A stretch of 42,926 nt of DNA from the NCBI GenBank assembly GCA_016790515.1, contig JAEUOY010000017.1:1-42926 (forward strand), in the 5' to 3' direction. The stretch comes from Burkholderiaceae bacterium. Its GTDB lineage: Bacteria > Pseudomonadota > Gammaproteobacteria > Burkholderiales > Burkholderiaceae_C. This document shows positions 31,245 to 39,844 of the stretch, in pieces (within the stretch, counting starts at the first letter, position 1; each line of letters opens with the position of its first letter). The notes beneath the pieces were generated by a model. It was given only the letters and a program-made list of their open reading frames with translations. It made no database searches and had not been told where the DNA came from. The translations under genes and the position numbers were made by a program.

Positions 31245-32861
31245 TCAGTCGTCGCCGGGCGGGTTCAGCGGCAGCAACAGGCGAAACCGCCCGGCCGCGC
31301 CGGCCTCGGCCCACAGCCGGCCGTCGTGCGATTCGACGATCGCCCGGCTGATGAACAGTCCGATGCCCATGCCGCCCGGCTTGCTCGACGGGCGCGATTC
31401 GAACAGGCCCGGCAGGTCTTCCGGCGCGATGCCGCGGCCGCTGTCGTCGACTTCGAGCAGCGCCGCCTTGCCGGCTGGCGTCAGGCGCAGCGTCACGCGC
31501 GCCGCCCGCGCGCCGCCGGCCGCGGCGTCGACGGCATTGGCCACCAGATTGCGGATGACGACCTCGATCTGCACCCGGTCGACCCAGGCCGGCGGCAGGC
31601 CGGGCTCGACGCTGGCATCGATCCGCACGCCTGCCGCTTCGGCACGCGGCCGCTGCGATTCGACGACCTCGCGCAGCAGTTCGCCCAGGTCGGCCGGCTG
31701 CAGTTCGGTGGCGCGGTGGCGGAAGAAGTCCTTCAGGCGGCGCACGACCTCGCCGGCACGGTTGGCTTCGTGCACCAGGTTGCCGGCCACCTGATCGAGG
31801 CGGGGCCCGTCCGCCGGCGCGGACGGCGCGGCGCGCTCGGCCAGCAGCTGCAGCGAACGGGCGTAGCTGCGCAGCGCCGTCAGCGGCTGGTTCAGTTCGT
31901 GGGCCAGCGCCGCGGCCATGTCGCCGGCCGCGGCCAGGTGCAGCGAGGCGCGCAGCGCTCGCTCGCTCTGTTCACGCTCGTCGACCGTGGTGCCCAGCAG
32001 CAGGCCCATCGCCCCCAGCGCGCACATCAGCATCTGCAGGTCGAACACGGTGGGCGGTGCGTGGCTCGAGGACTGCACCGCCAGGATCAGCAGCAACTGC
32101 ACCAGCGCCGCCGACCACGCGGCGCCGACGAAGCCGAAGCGCGCCGCCGCCCAGGCCACCGGCAGGAACAGCAGGTAGAAGAACTTGAACTGGTCCTGCG
32201 GCGCCCGTCCGAACACGCTCCAGGCCGCCAGCAGCGCCAGCGCGGCGATCAGCCACCATTCCAGCGTGGCGAGCATGGCCCGGGTCTCGAACCGGCGGGC
32301 GGCGCTGCACAGCGCGATCAGCACCGGCAGCATCACGATCAGGCCGACGGCGTCGCCGACCCAGCTGCGCAGCAGCGCGGTGGCCCAGCGGTCGGCCGGC
32401 GCGCCGCCCAGCGCGATCAGCGGGCCGACGAACATCAGCGCCGCGAGCGCGCAACCGGCGGCCACCAGCAGCAGGAAGACGATGAAGTCGCGCCGTGTCG
32501 TGATCACCGGCAGCGCACCGAGCCAGTGCCTGACCGCCAGCGCCAGCGCCCCGTAGGCGGCCGACAGCGCCGCCGCCGCGAGCAGCTCGGCCAGCGGCGG
32601 CGACGGCCAGCCGCGCATCGCGGCGGCCAGCACCAGCGTCGCGGCCACCAGCCACCAGCGGCGCGGCTGCCTGGCCAGCAGCGCCACCGCCAGCGCGGCC
32701 TGGGGGTTCCACGGCGTGATGCTGGTGCCGCGCATCGGCTGGACGAAGCTCGCCCAGTCGAGCAGCAGGTACAGCACGACGAAGCCGGCGGCCACCGCGG
32801 CCGACGCATCGCCCAGGCCGCTGTCGGCCGGACGCGACGGGGCAGGCGCGAGACCGGCCAT
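31245..32861 (-). CDS. Sensor histidine kinase with MASE1-like membrane domain
   Basis: A 538-residue kinase. The N-terminal half (about 25-290) has eight or more hydrophobic helices with TPWNPQAALAVALL, resembling MASE1 sensor domains. The phospho-acceptor is His321 in AAALAHELNQPLTALRSYAR, of the type common in FixL/DctB-like kinases. The N box is VIRNLVANAVDAA, the G1 box DDSGRGIAPEDLPGLF and the G2 box GGMGIGLFISRAIVE. The open frame can also begin at a TTG (32876) that overlaps the DUF3014 stop by four bases; I chose the ATG 15 bases further in. It is cotranscribed with the upstream DUF3014 gene and the downstream regulator. The signal is unknown. Confidence 0.92.
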   Translation of the reverse strand: MAGLAPAPSRPADSGLGDASAAVAAGFVVLYLLLDWASFVQPMRGTSITPWNPQAALAVALLARQPRRWWLVAATLVLAAAMRGWPSPPLAELLAAAALSAAYGALALAVRHWLGALPVITTRRDFIVFLLLVAAGCALAALMFVGPLIALGGAPADRWATALLRSWVGDAVGLIVMLPVLIALCSAARRFETRAMLATLEWWLIAALALLAAWSVFGRAPQDQFKFFYLLFLPVAWAAARFGFVGAAWSAALVQLLLILAVQSSSHAPPTVFDLQMLMCALGAMGLLLGTTVDEREQSERALRASLHLAAAGDMAAALAHELNQPLTALRSYARSLQLLAERAAPSAPADGPRLDQVAGNLVHEANRAGEVVRRLKDFFRHRATELQPADLGELLREVVESQRPRAEAAGVRIDASVEPGLPPAWVDRVQIEVVIRNLVANAVDAAAGGARAARVTLRLTPAGKAALLEVDDSGRGIAPEDLPGLFESRPSSKPGGMGIGLFISRAIVESHDGRLWAEAGAAGRFRLLLPLNPPGDD

Positions 32862-32872
32862 CGCGCTGCGCG

Positions 32873-33757
32873 TCAACGCGCCGGCATCGGGGCCGGCACC
32901 TCTGCCGTTGCCGGAGCGACCAGCGCCGCCCGCAGCCGCGACAGCACCTGCGCGAGTCGGCGCTGATTGACCGGGCCCATGCGCACCATCAGCTTCTGGC
33001 CGGCCGACAGCTGCTCGAGCGCCGGGTCGGCGAAGGCCAGGTAGCGCCAGGGCTGGGTCAGCGGCCGCGGACCGCGCACCTCGACCGGCAGCACCTCGAT
33101 CTCGCCCTCGGGCTCCGGCGCGGCCAGCAGCTGGTCGATGACCGCCAGCAGCCGCGCGTGGAAGGTCCGCCCGGGGTAGCCGAGCGACTCGTAGGCCTGC
33201 TGCAGCAGCGGATAGGCGTGGCGATAGACCGCCACGAGCCGCGCCGGATCGACCGACTCGACCAGGATCACGAACGGCGTGTAGCGCAGCGTGTTGTCGG
33301 CGCCGATCACGGTGCGCCCGTCACGGGACTCGGTCTCGAACTGTCCGGCAGCGGGGTTGACCGGCCACAGGCGTGACGGTGCACTCTCGCGGCCGAGGTT
33401 GTCGACAGTGGCGACGAAGTTGCGGGCAAAGCCGTTGATGCGCAGCTGCGCCATGCCCTCGCGGCCGAGCACCTCCTCGAGCCAGCGTGCAAAGACCAGG
33501 TCCGATTCGTCCAGCGCGGGCAGCGCGCCGGCATCCTCGGACGGGTCCGGCGGCGGCGGCGCGGGCTCGGACGCCGCCGCGAGCTGGGGCGGCGCGGAGG
33601 CCTCTGCCTGCGGCGGCTGGGCGGCCGACTGCGGCGCAACCGGTGCCGCCGGCCGCGCCAGCCACCACCAGAGGCCGGCCGCCAGCGCCAGCATGATCGC
33701 CGCGACGAGCAGCGGGGTCTTCCAGAGCGAGACCCGCTGCCGCTGTGCAATGCCCAT
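32873..33757 (-). CDS. DUF3014 domain protein
   Basis: A 294-residue protein with one N-terminal membrane helix (about 13-34, LWKTPLLVAAIMLALAAGLWWWL), a Pro/Ala-rich periplasmic linker (35-80) and a C-terminal domain (about 83-280) of the uncharacterised DUF3014 type. Its characteristic segments include RINGFARNFVATVDNLGRE, RYTPFVILVESVDPARLVAVY and YPGRTFHARLLAVIDQLL. The function is unknown. It overlaps or nearly abuts the histidine kinase gene, so it could be an accessory sensor or a product of the same regulon. The region directly before its start codon is a tandem 79-bp repeat, so its promoter must lie within or beyond that repeat. Confidence 0.83.
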   Translation of the reverse strand: MGIAQRQRVSLWKTPLLVAAIMLALAAGLWWWLARPAAPVAPQSAAQPPQAEASAPPQLAAASEPAPPPPDPSEDAGALPALDESDLVFARWLEEVLGREGMAQLRINGFARNFVATVDNLGRESAPSRLWPVNPAAGQFETESRDGRTVIGADNTLRYTPFVILVESVDPARLVAVYRHAYPLLQQAYESLGYPGRTFHARLLAVIDQLLAAPEPEGEIEVLPVEVRGPRPLTQPWRYLAFADPALEQLSAGQKLMVRMGPVNQRRLAQVLSRLRAALVAPATAEVPAPMPAR

Positions 33758-33759
33758 CT

Positions 33760-33917
33760 CAGTACCGCCCGGCCGTCCGAAGGTACTGAGACGCCCCCTC
33801 GGGGGGCAGCGAGCGAAGCGAGCGTGGGGGTCTCATTTCAGTACCGCCCGGCCGTCCGAAGGTACTGAGACGCCCCCTCGGGGGGCAGCGAGCGAAGCGA
33901 GCGTTGGGGTTTCATTT
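33760..33917. repeat. Tandem 79-bp intergenic repeat (two copies) with hairpins
   Basis: Two direct copies, 33760-33838 and 33839-33917, differ at only a few bases near their ends (GTGGGGGTC versus GTTGGGGTT). Each holds a TCAGTACC...GGTACTGA inverted repeat (33758-33766 with 33782-33790, 9 bp; second copy 33838-33845 with 33861-33868). Each also has a GCCCCC-TCG-GGGGGC hairpin and the run GCGAGCGAAGCGAGCG. The first copy begins three bases from the DUF3014 start. I recall similar hairpin units between genes in Burkholderiales. Confidence 0.88.
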
Positions 33918-34229
33918 CAGGATCCGCAACGAGGGCGTCGGGGGACGGGGCTTCCTGCATGTCTGGCGGATGTCCAAGACCCGAGTGTGCCGCAGCAGCG
34001 CGGCGCGGCGATCGTGCTGCGGCCGACGCGAGCGGCCGAGCGGGAATGCCCTTAAGGGCCAACCCAGGGCGGGCCCGGCGGTGGCCCGGTGGGCGACTGC
34101 CAGAATCGATCCGTCCATGCTCGAGAAGCCACTCCCCAGCGCGCGCGGCGAGGCCACCGGCCTTCGCCCGCTGCAACCCCGACGCGACGGTCCGGCCCGG
34201 CCCGCCGCCTCGCCACGTCGCAGCCGACG
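33918..34229. other. 312-base intergenic region upstream of the antiporter gene
   Basis: I see no convincing gene here. CAGAAT at 34101-34106, preceded by TG, could be an extended -10 box. It would leave a leader of about 115 bases containing a 41-codon open frame (34117-34242, MLEKPLPSARGEATG...) that ends 13 bases inside the antiporter gene. This small frame may be a leader peptide or chance. Confidence 0.4.
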
Positions 34230-35420
34230 ATGTCCTCGCTGACGCTTCCGGCGGGCGAGCTGGTGTGGGCCGTGGCGGCGGCGCTGGCCTGGGTGATCGG
34301 CGAAGTGGCGGCCCGGCTGACGCCGCTGCCGCGCATCAGCGCCTACGCGCTGGTCGGCTTCGCGCTGTCGTACGCGCAGCTCGGCTGGCTGCCGCGGCCC
34401 AGCGAGAGCAGCATGATGGTGCTGGCCAACATCGGCCTCGGATTGATCCTGTTCGAATGCGGCTACCGCACCAACCTGCGCTGGTTCGTCGTCAACCCCT
34501 GGCTGGGCGCGACCAGCGCGGTCCAGGCGGTGCTGAGCTTCGCCGTCGTGCACGGCCTGGTCACCTATTTCGGCGGTTCGCCGATCACCGCGGCACTGCT
34601 CGCTGCGCTGGCGCTGGTGGCCTCGCCGCCCGAGGTGCTGCGGATCATCAACGAGCAGCGCAGCAGCGGCCAGGTCACCGAGCGGCTGCTGCACCTGTCG
34701 GTGCTCAGCGCCGGCATCGCGGTGCTGCTGTTCAACGGCGTGGTCGGGTTCTGGGCCTTCCGCAACACCGGCAGCGCCTGGCAGGCGGTCTACGGCAGCG
34801 CGTTGACCTTCGCCGCGTCGGTGGCGATCGGCACCGGCCTGGGCATGGCGCTGCCGCTGCTGCTGCGCTGGCTCGGCACGACGCGGACACTGGCCACCGC
34901 GGCCACCGCATTGGCGGTGGTGCTGCTGGTCGTGCTGGCACACCAGTTCAAGCTGTCGTCGGTGCTGGCGGCGCTGACCTTCGGCCTCGTCGTGCGCCAG
35001 CGCCGCATCGTGCTGAGCCCGGCGCAGCGCGACTTCGGCCCGCTCGGCGAACTGTTGCTGGTGCTGCTGTTCGTCTTTCTCGGCGCCAGCCTGTCGTGGG
35101 CGCGCGTGCTCGACGGCTTCTGGCTGGCCTGGCTGATCGTCGGCGTGCGCCTGGTCTCGCACGGGCTGGCGTCGCTGCTGTTCGCCCGCGCCAGCGGCAT
35201 CTCCTGGCGCAAGGGGGCGCTGGCCGGTCTCGGCCTGGCGCCGCTGTCGGCGCTGGTGCTCGCGCTGCTGGTCGAGACCCGCTACCTCGGCATCAACCTG
35301 ATGGACCAGCTCTCGGCGCTGGCCGGGGCGACGCTGATCATGGCCGTCGCCGGGCCGATGCTGACCCGGCTGGCGCTGCAGTGGGCGCACGAACTGCCCG
35401 GTCACGCCGACAGGCACTGA
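34230..35420 (+). CDS. Cation:proton antiporter, CPA2-like membrane protein
   Basis: A 396-residue inner-membrane protein with about eleven or twelve hydrophobic helices and no cytoplasmic RCK/TrkA domain. LTPLPRISAYALVGFALSY, NIGLGLILFECGYRTNLRW and ASPPEVLRIINEQRSSGQVTERLL match the Na+/H+ exchanger (CPA2/KefB) fold, but the usual paired Asp in the ND motif of helix 5 is not obvious (ASPPEVLR instead). The ion specificity and even antiport are therefore uncertain. The ATG at 34230 gives MSSLTLPAGELVW. It is followed after three bases by the YbdK-type ligase, so the two are surely cotranscribed. Confidence 0.78.
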   Translation: MSSLTLPAGELVWAVAAALAWVIGEVAARLTPLPRISAYALVGFALSYAQLGWLPRPSESSMMVLANIGLGLILFECGYRTNLRWFVVNPWLGATSAVQAVLSFAVVHGLVTYFGGSPITAALLAALALVASPPEVLRIINEQRSSGQVTERLLHLSVLSAGIAVLLFNGVVGFWAFRNTGSAWQAVYGSALTFAASVAIGTGLGMALPLLLRWLGTTRTLATAATALAVVLLVVLAHQFKLSSVLAALTFGLVVRQRRIVLSPAQRDFGPLGELLLVLLFVFLGASLSWARVLDGFWLAWLIVGVRLVSHGLASLLFARASGISWRKGALAGLGLAPLSALVLALLVETRYLGINLMDQLSALAGATLIMAVAGPMLTRLALQWAHELPGHADRH

Positions 35421-35423
35421 GCC

Positions 35424-36539
35424 ATGCCGCTGGAGCCGTTCAAGACCTCCGAACCGCTGACGCTGGGCGTCGAGCTGGAACTGCAGCTGGTGTCGACCAG
35501 CGACTTCGACCTGGTCGAGGCCAGCCCCGACATGCTCGAGCTGCTGGCGCGGCGGCCGTTCCCCGGCAACGTGGTGCCCGAGATCACCGAGAGCATGATC
35601 GAGATCTCGACCGGCATCCACCACACGCACGACAGCCTGCTGGCGCAGCTGCGCGAGATCCGCGACGCGCTGGTGCGCGCCGGCGACACGCTCAACGTCG
35701 GCGTCTGCGGCGGCGGCACCCATCCGTTCCAGCACTGGTCGCAGCGGCGCATCTTCGACAAGCCGCGCTTTCGCGAGGTGTCGTCGCTCTACGGCTACCT
35801 GGCCAAGCAGTTCACGATCTTCGGCCAGCATGTCCACGTCGGCTGCGCCAGCGGCGACGACGCGCTGTACCTGCTGCATGCGCTGAGCCGCTACGTGCCG
35901 CACTTCATCGCGCTGGCCGCGTCGTCGCCGTTCGTGCAGGGCAACGACACGCTGTTCCAGTCGTCGCGGCTGAACTCGGTGTTCGCCTTCCCGCTCAGCG
36001 GCCGGGCGCCGTTCACGCTGCAGTGGGCGGATTTCGTCGGCGGCTACTTCGCGAACATGGAGCGCACCGGCATCGTGCGCAGCATGAAGGACTTCTACTG
36101 GGACATCCGGCCCAAGCCCGAGTACGGCACGATCGAGCTGCGGGTCTGTGACACGCCGCTGACGGTCGAGCGCGCCGCCGCGCTGGCCGGCTACCTGCAG
36201 GCGCTGTGCGCGCGGCTGATCGCGCGCGAGGGCCCGCCGCCGCGCGAGGACGACTACCTGGTCTACAACTACAACCGCTTCCAGGCCTGCCGCTTCGGCC
36301 TCGACGGCGTGATCGTCGACCCGGTCAGCTACGAGCAGCGGCCGATGCGGCAGGACATCCTGGCCAGCCTGGACGCGCTGGAAGCCGGCCGGGGCAAGGC
36401 GGCGCAGGCCCTGGCCCACCTTCGCGCCGCGGTGCAGCAGGGCTCGGACGCCGACGCGCTGCGGCGGGCCTTCGCCTGCACCGGCAGTGCCGAGGGCCTG
36501 GTCGAACAGGCGGTGCGGCAGTTCCGCGAGGCCCGGTGA
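35424..36539 (+). CDS. YbdK-type carboxylate-amine ligase (glutamate-cysteine ligase 2 family)
   Basis: A 371-residue member of the GCS2/YbdK family of ATP-dependent carboxylate-amine ligases, which have weak glutamate-cysteine ligase activity in E. coli and unknown true substrates. The N-terminal [13 protein letters not shown] provides the acidic metal residues, and [36 protein letters not shown] and [16 protein letters not shown] are the conserved active-site blocks. The length is normal. It starts three bases after the antiporter-like gene. An antiporter-ligase pair suggests a thiol or small-peptide link to ion stress, but that is inference. It is convergent with the TRAP genes. Confidence 0.92.
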   Translation: MPLEPFKTSEPLTLGVELELQLVSTSDFDLVEASPDMLELLARRPFPGNVVPEITESMIEISTGIHHTHDSLLAQLREIRDALVRAGDTLNVGVCGGGTHPFQHWSQRRIFDKPRFREVSSLYGYLAKQFTIFGQHVHVGCASGDDALYLLHALSRYVPHFIALAASSPFVQGNDTLFQSSRLNSVFAFPLSGRAPFTLQWADFVGGYFANMERTGIVRSMKDFYWDIRPKPEYGTIELRVCDTPLTVERAAALAGYLQALCARLIAREGPPPREDDYLVYNYNRFQACRFGLDGVIVDPVSYEQRPMRQDILASLDALEAGRGKAAQALAHLRAAVQQGSDADALRRAFACTGSAEGLVEQAVRQFREAR

Positions 36540-36560
36540 CCGGGGCCGGCGCCCGGCAGG

Positions 36561-37895
36561 CTACTGGCCCACCAGGTACAGCGACAGCTGCGGCAGCGTG
36601 GTCACGACGGTCAGCCACGCCAGCATGATGACGATGAACGGCACCACCGCCTTGCAGATGGTGGCGAACGACTCCTTGAACGCCGCCATCGCGACGATCA
36701 GGTTCAGCCCGACCGGCGGCGTCAGGTAGCCGATCTCCAGGTTCGAGATCATGATGATCCCGAAGTGGATCGGATCGAACCCCTTCGCGGCGGCCAGCGG
36801 CTGCAGCAGCGGCGCCAGGATCAGGATCGCCGAGCCGACGTCCATCAGGCAGCCGACGACCAGCAGCAGCAGGTTGATGCCCAGCATCAGCAGCCAGCGG
36901 TCGTCGACCGCGCCGACCAGGTACTGCACCATCTGCTTGGGTGCGCCGGAATGGTCGAGGATGGTGTTCAGGCTGCCGGCGATGCACAGCAGCGGCAGCA
37001 GCGTCGCCAGCAGGCGGGTGGTCTCCAGCACCACGCCGACGAGCTCGCGCGGGTTCATCGCGCGGGTGGCCAGGTAGTGCCGAACCTGCGCTGCGGCACC
37101 GGCGCCCGCCGGCGCCGGCGGCGCCTCGTCGCGGCGGTGCACGAAGAACTCGATGAACAGCGCGTAGGCCAGCGCCACCGCGGCCGATTCGGTCGGGCTG
37201 AACTTGCCCGAGTAGATGCCGCCGATGATGATGACCGGCAACAACAACGCGAACACGCCGCGGCCCAGCGACCGGGCGGCGTCGCCCAGGCTGTAGTGCT
37301 CGCGCGCGATGTTGCGGTTGACCACCAGCGAATAGCCGGCGAACAGCAGCGTCAGCAGCAGCCCGGGGCCGATGCCGGCGACGAACAGCTGGGCGATGTT
37401 CTTCTCGGTCATGATGCCGTAGAGGATCAGCGGGATCGACGGCGGGATGATGATGCCCAGCGTGCCGGCCGAGGCCACCGCGCCCAGCGCGAAGCTCTTG
37501 CTGTAGCCCTGTGACACCATCGCCGGGTACATCACCGAGCCGATCGCCAGCATCGTGACGATCGACGAGCCGTTGATCGCCGCGAACGCCGCGCACGACA
37601 GCACGCAGGCGACGCCCAGGCCGCCGGGGATCGGCGAGGTCACCGTCTTCATGAAGTCGATCAGCCGCACCGCGATCGATCCGCCCGACATCACGTTGCC
37701 GGCCAGGATGAACAGCGGGATCGACAGCAGCACCTCGCGGTCGACCGTGAACCAGAAGTCCTGCAGCAGGAACTGCAGCTTGCTGTTGGCGATGAAGACG
37801 TGGATGTAGCCGGCGGCGACCGCGAACACCAGCACCAGGCTCTGGCGCAGCGCCAGCAGCACCACGATGAGCAGCAGCAGGACGATCCAGCTCAT
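36561..37895 (-). CDS. TRAP transporter large permease (DctM)
   Basis: A 444-residue membrane protein of the DctM/IT superfamily, the ion-driven channel of a TRAP importer. The hallmarks include SIPLFILAGNVMSGGSIAVRL, GTLGIIIPPSIPLILYGI, GGIYSGKFSPTESAAVALAY and EIGYLTPPVGLNL in separate helices. The ATG at 37895 opens MSWIVLLLLIVVLL; the frame further upstream lies in the gap and is not protein-like. It is last in the DctP-DctQ-DctM order. The 145-base gap between DctQ and DctM is unusual, since these genes mostly overlap. The gap has no gene, only GC-rich sequence with CGGTCCG repeats. Confidence 0.93.
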   Translation of the reverse strand: MSWIVLLLLIVVLLALRQSLVLVFAVAAGYIHVFIANSKLQFLLQDFWFTVDREVLLSIPLFILAGNVMSGGSIAVRLIDFMKTVTSPIPGGLGVACVLSCAAFAAINGSSIVTMLAIGSVMYPAMVSQGYSKSFALGAVASAGTLGIIIPPSIPLILYGIMTEKNIAQLFVAGIGPGLLLTLLFAGYSLVVNRNIAREHYSLGDAARSLGRGVFALLLPVIIIGGIYSGKFSPTESAAVALAYALFIEFFVHRRDEAPPAPAGAGAAAQVRHYLATRAMNPRELVGVVLETTRLLATLLPLLCIAGSLNTILDHSGAPKQMVQYLVGAVDDRWLLMLGINLLLLVVGCLMDVGSAILILAPLLQPLAAAKGFDPIHFGIIMISNLEIGYLTPPVGLNLIVAMAAFKESFATICKAVVPFIVIMLAWLTVVTTLPQLSLYLVGQ

Positions 37896-38040
37896 GGCCG
37901 CAGCTCCCGGACTGCGGCCCGCCAGTGCGCATGCAGGCGCCTCGGCCTCCGGCAGGCGCTCGCCAGCCCGCAGGGGCCCGATCGGTCCGGCCTCGGTCCG
38001 ACCGGGCGGGAATCGGCCGCTGCGGCCGGCCGTGCGGGGC

Positions 38041-38544
38041 TCATGCCGGCATCTCCGAACGCGGTGCCGGCCGCAGCAACGGCCAGGCGGCAAAGGCCAG
38101 ATGGCGCAGCGCCGACGACAGGAACATCCAGGGCAGCACCAGCTGGATCGGCCAGACCAGGATCGGGATCGCCATGCCGCGCTCGCCCAGCCGGGCCGAG
38201 CTGAGCACGAAGTCGACCGCGAACCAGAACAACCCGAGGCAGATCAGCGCCGACACCACTTCGCCGATACGGTCGACGTGGGGCTCGAGCGCCCTGGGCA
38301 ACAGCGCGTCGGCGAACTGCGGCCGCAGGTGGCCGCGCTCGGCGGTGACCAGCGCGAAGCCGAGCAGGCCGGCGATCGCATTGCTCCAGACCGCGAAGCG
38401 CTGGGCGCCGAAGATGCCGTTGCCGAACAACTCGCGCGCGAGCACGTCGGCCATCAGCGCCACCGCGGTGCCGGCGAAGGCCACGACGCAGATCGTGGCC
38501 TCGATGCGCCACAGCCATTGAAGAAGCTTCTGTACGGCATTCAT
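38041..38544 (-). CDS. TRAP transporter small permease (DctQ)
   Basis: A 167-residue DctQ-type subunit with four hydrophobic helices. IEATICVVAFAGTAVALMADVLARELFG (first helix and the following conserved Arg-Glu, in segments) and the last helix LVWPIQLVLPWMFLSSALRHL are typical. It forms the membrane complex with DctM. The ATG at 38544 (MNAVQKLLQWLWRIE) is the natural start, 61 bases after the DctP stop. The C-terminus is PAPRSEMPA. Confidence 0.88.
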   Translation of the reverse strand: MNAVQKLLQWLWRIEATICVVAFAGTAVALMADVLARELFGNGIFGAQRFAVWSNAIAGLLGFALVTAERGHLRPQFADALLPRALEPHVDRIGEVVSALICLGLFWFAVDFVLSSARLGERGMAIPILVWPIQLVLPWMFLSSALRHLAFAAWPLLRPAPRSEMPA

Positions 38545-38605
38545 GGTGGACCCGGCTGCTGGAGCTGGCGCGGCCCGCGGAGGCGACGCCGGACGATCGG
38601 ACGGT

Positions 38606-39604
38606 TCACTTGCCGCCGCTGGCGGCGTACTCCTTCTTGCCCTTCTGGATCGCCGCCCACAGCTCGGGCGCCGCACCGCCGATCTCCTTGACCAGCGCCT
38701 CCTGGTGCGGTTCGACCAGCTTGCGCCATTCGGCACGCTGCGCCGGCGTCAGCTCATGGACGAAGCCGCCCTTCTTCTTGAACTCGTCCATCTTCGGCCT
38801 GAGCTCGTCGTCCACGGCCTTGCGCAGGCGCGCGACGTCGGGCGCGGAGCCGGCCACCACCTTGCGCAGCTCGGGGCTCAGGCCGTCCCAGACCGCCTTG
38901 TTCACGACCACCGTGCTGCCGTGGTGAAGGTGCTGGGTCAGCACGTAGTGCGGGGCGCTCTGCGCGGCCGGCGTGGTGACGTAGTACGGGAAGGGCAGGT
39001 CGGCGGCGTCGACCAGCCCGCTCTGCAGTGCCGGGAACAGCTCCGACAGCGGCATCTGCACGCCGTTGGCCCCCACCGAACTCCAGAACATCTTCGACGC
39101 CGACGACGGCGACACCCGCACCTTCATGCCCTTGACCGAGGCCGGCGTCAGGCAGGCCGTCTTGCACACCACGTCGTTCCAGCCCACCTCGCCCAGGCCC
39201 AGGATCACCAGGCCCTTGGCCTCGTAGATCTTCTTCATCACCGGCAGCGCGTGCTTGTCGGTCACGTGGTCGCGCTCGGCCGAACTGACCCACAGGTAGG
39301 GCATGTTCAGCAGCGAGGCCTCGGGGATCAGCACCGAGGCACCGGTGTAGGACACGCTGGCCATCTCCAGCCGCCCGCGCACCACCTGCTGCACCAGCTC
39401 CTGCTCGCTGCCGACGAACAGCCGCTCGGTCTTGATCTCGCCCTTGCTGTCGGCAGTGACCTTCTGCGCCACCTCGTCGACGAAGCCCACCAGCACCGTG
39501 CCGGGCTGCGCGGCCGACCCGATCTTCCAGGCCTTCTGGGCCAGCGCGGTGGTGGTGGCTGCGCACGTGGCGCAGGCCAGCAGGATCGAGGCAGCGAGCT
39601 TCAT
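38606..39604 (-). CDS. TRAP transporter substrate-binding protein (DctP)
   Basis: A 332-residue periplasmic DctP-type protein with a signal peptide of about 22 residues (ends TTTALA before QKAWKIG). LFVGSEQELVQQVVRGRLEMASVSY and GMKVRVSPSSASKMFWSSVGANGVQMPLSELFPALQSGLVDAAD (in segments) are the family blocks. The conserved Arg that binds the substrate carboxylate is in KVRVSPS. It is the first gene of the TRAP operon and divergent from a CoA-transferase gene across 240 bases. The substrate is thus probably a carboxylic acid that is later activated with CoA. The exact ligand is unknown. Confidence 0.93.
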   Translation of the reverse strand: MKLAASILLACATCAATTTALAQKAWKIGSAAQPGTVLVGFVDEVAQKVTADSKGEIKTERLFVGSEQELVQQVVRGRLEMASVSYTGASVLIPEASLLNMPYLWVSSAERDHVTDKHALPVMKKIYEAKGLVILGLGEVGWNDVVCKTACLTPASVKGMKVRVSPSSASKMFWSSVGANGVQMPLSELFPALQSGLVDAADLPFPYYVTTPAAQSAPHYVLTQHLHHGSTVVVNKAVWDGLSPELRKVVAGSAPDVARLRKAVDDELRPKMDEFKKKGGFVHELTPAQRAEWRKLVEPHQEALVKEIGGAAPELWAAIQKGKKEYAASGGK

Positions 39605-39844
39605 CGGGGTCTCCAGAGCGGGTGTTCTGCGCGATATGTCTTCGGGCCGGCGGCCGGCAGCGGCGAGCGCGATGATGACCGGCGCCGGCCGCCAGGCAAT
39701 AGGCGTTTCCGACGATTTGTGGCCCTCCCGCCCGGGCTTCGTCGCTTCGGACGATAGGCCGCGCCGCGGCCAGGCGGCAAGATCGGTCGAGCGGCGAGCC
39801 GCCGAGCCAGCCCCGCGCAGCCGCCTTCACCAGAGACATCCGCG

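Noticed and set aside
30273-32966. Plus-strand open frame of nearly 900 codons opposite the two-component genes
   Set aside because: Antisense shadow; the minus-strand kinase and regulator are unmistakable.
33760-33917. CRISPR array
   Set aside because: Only two directly abutting long copies with no spacers; it is a tandem intergenic repeat.
34117-34242. Annotating the 41-codon frame as a gene
   Set aside because: No recognisable features and Arg/Pro-rich composition; kept only as a low-interest finding.
33912-36419. Minus-strand open frame of 835 codons opposite the antiporter and ligase genes
   Set aside because: Gln/Arg/His-rich shadow typical of high-GC antisense frames; the plus-strand genes have conserved motifs.
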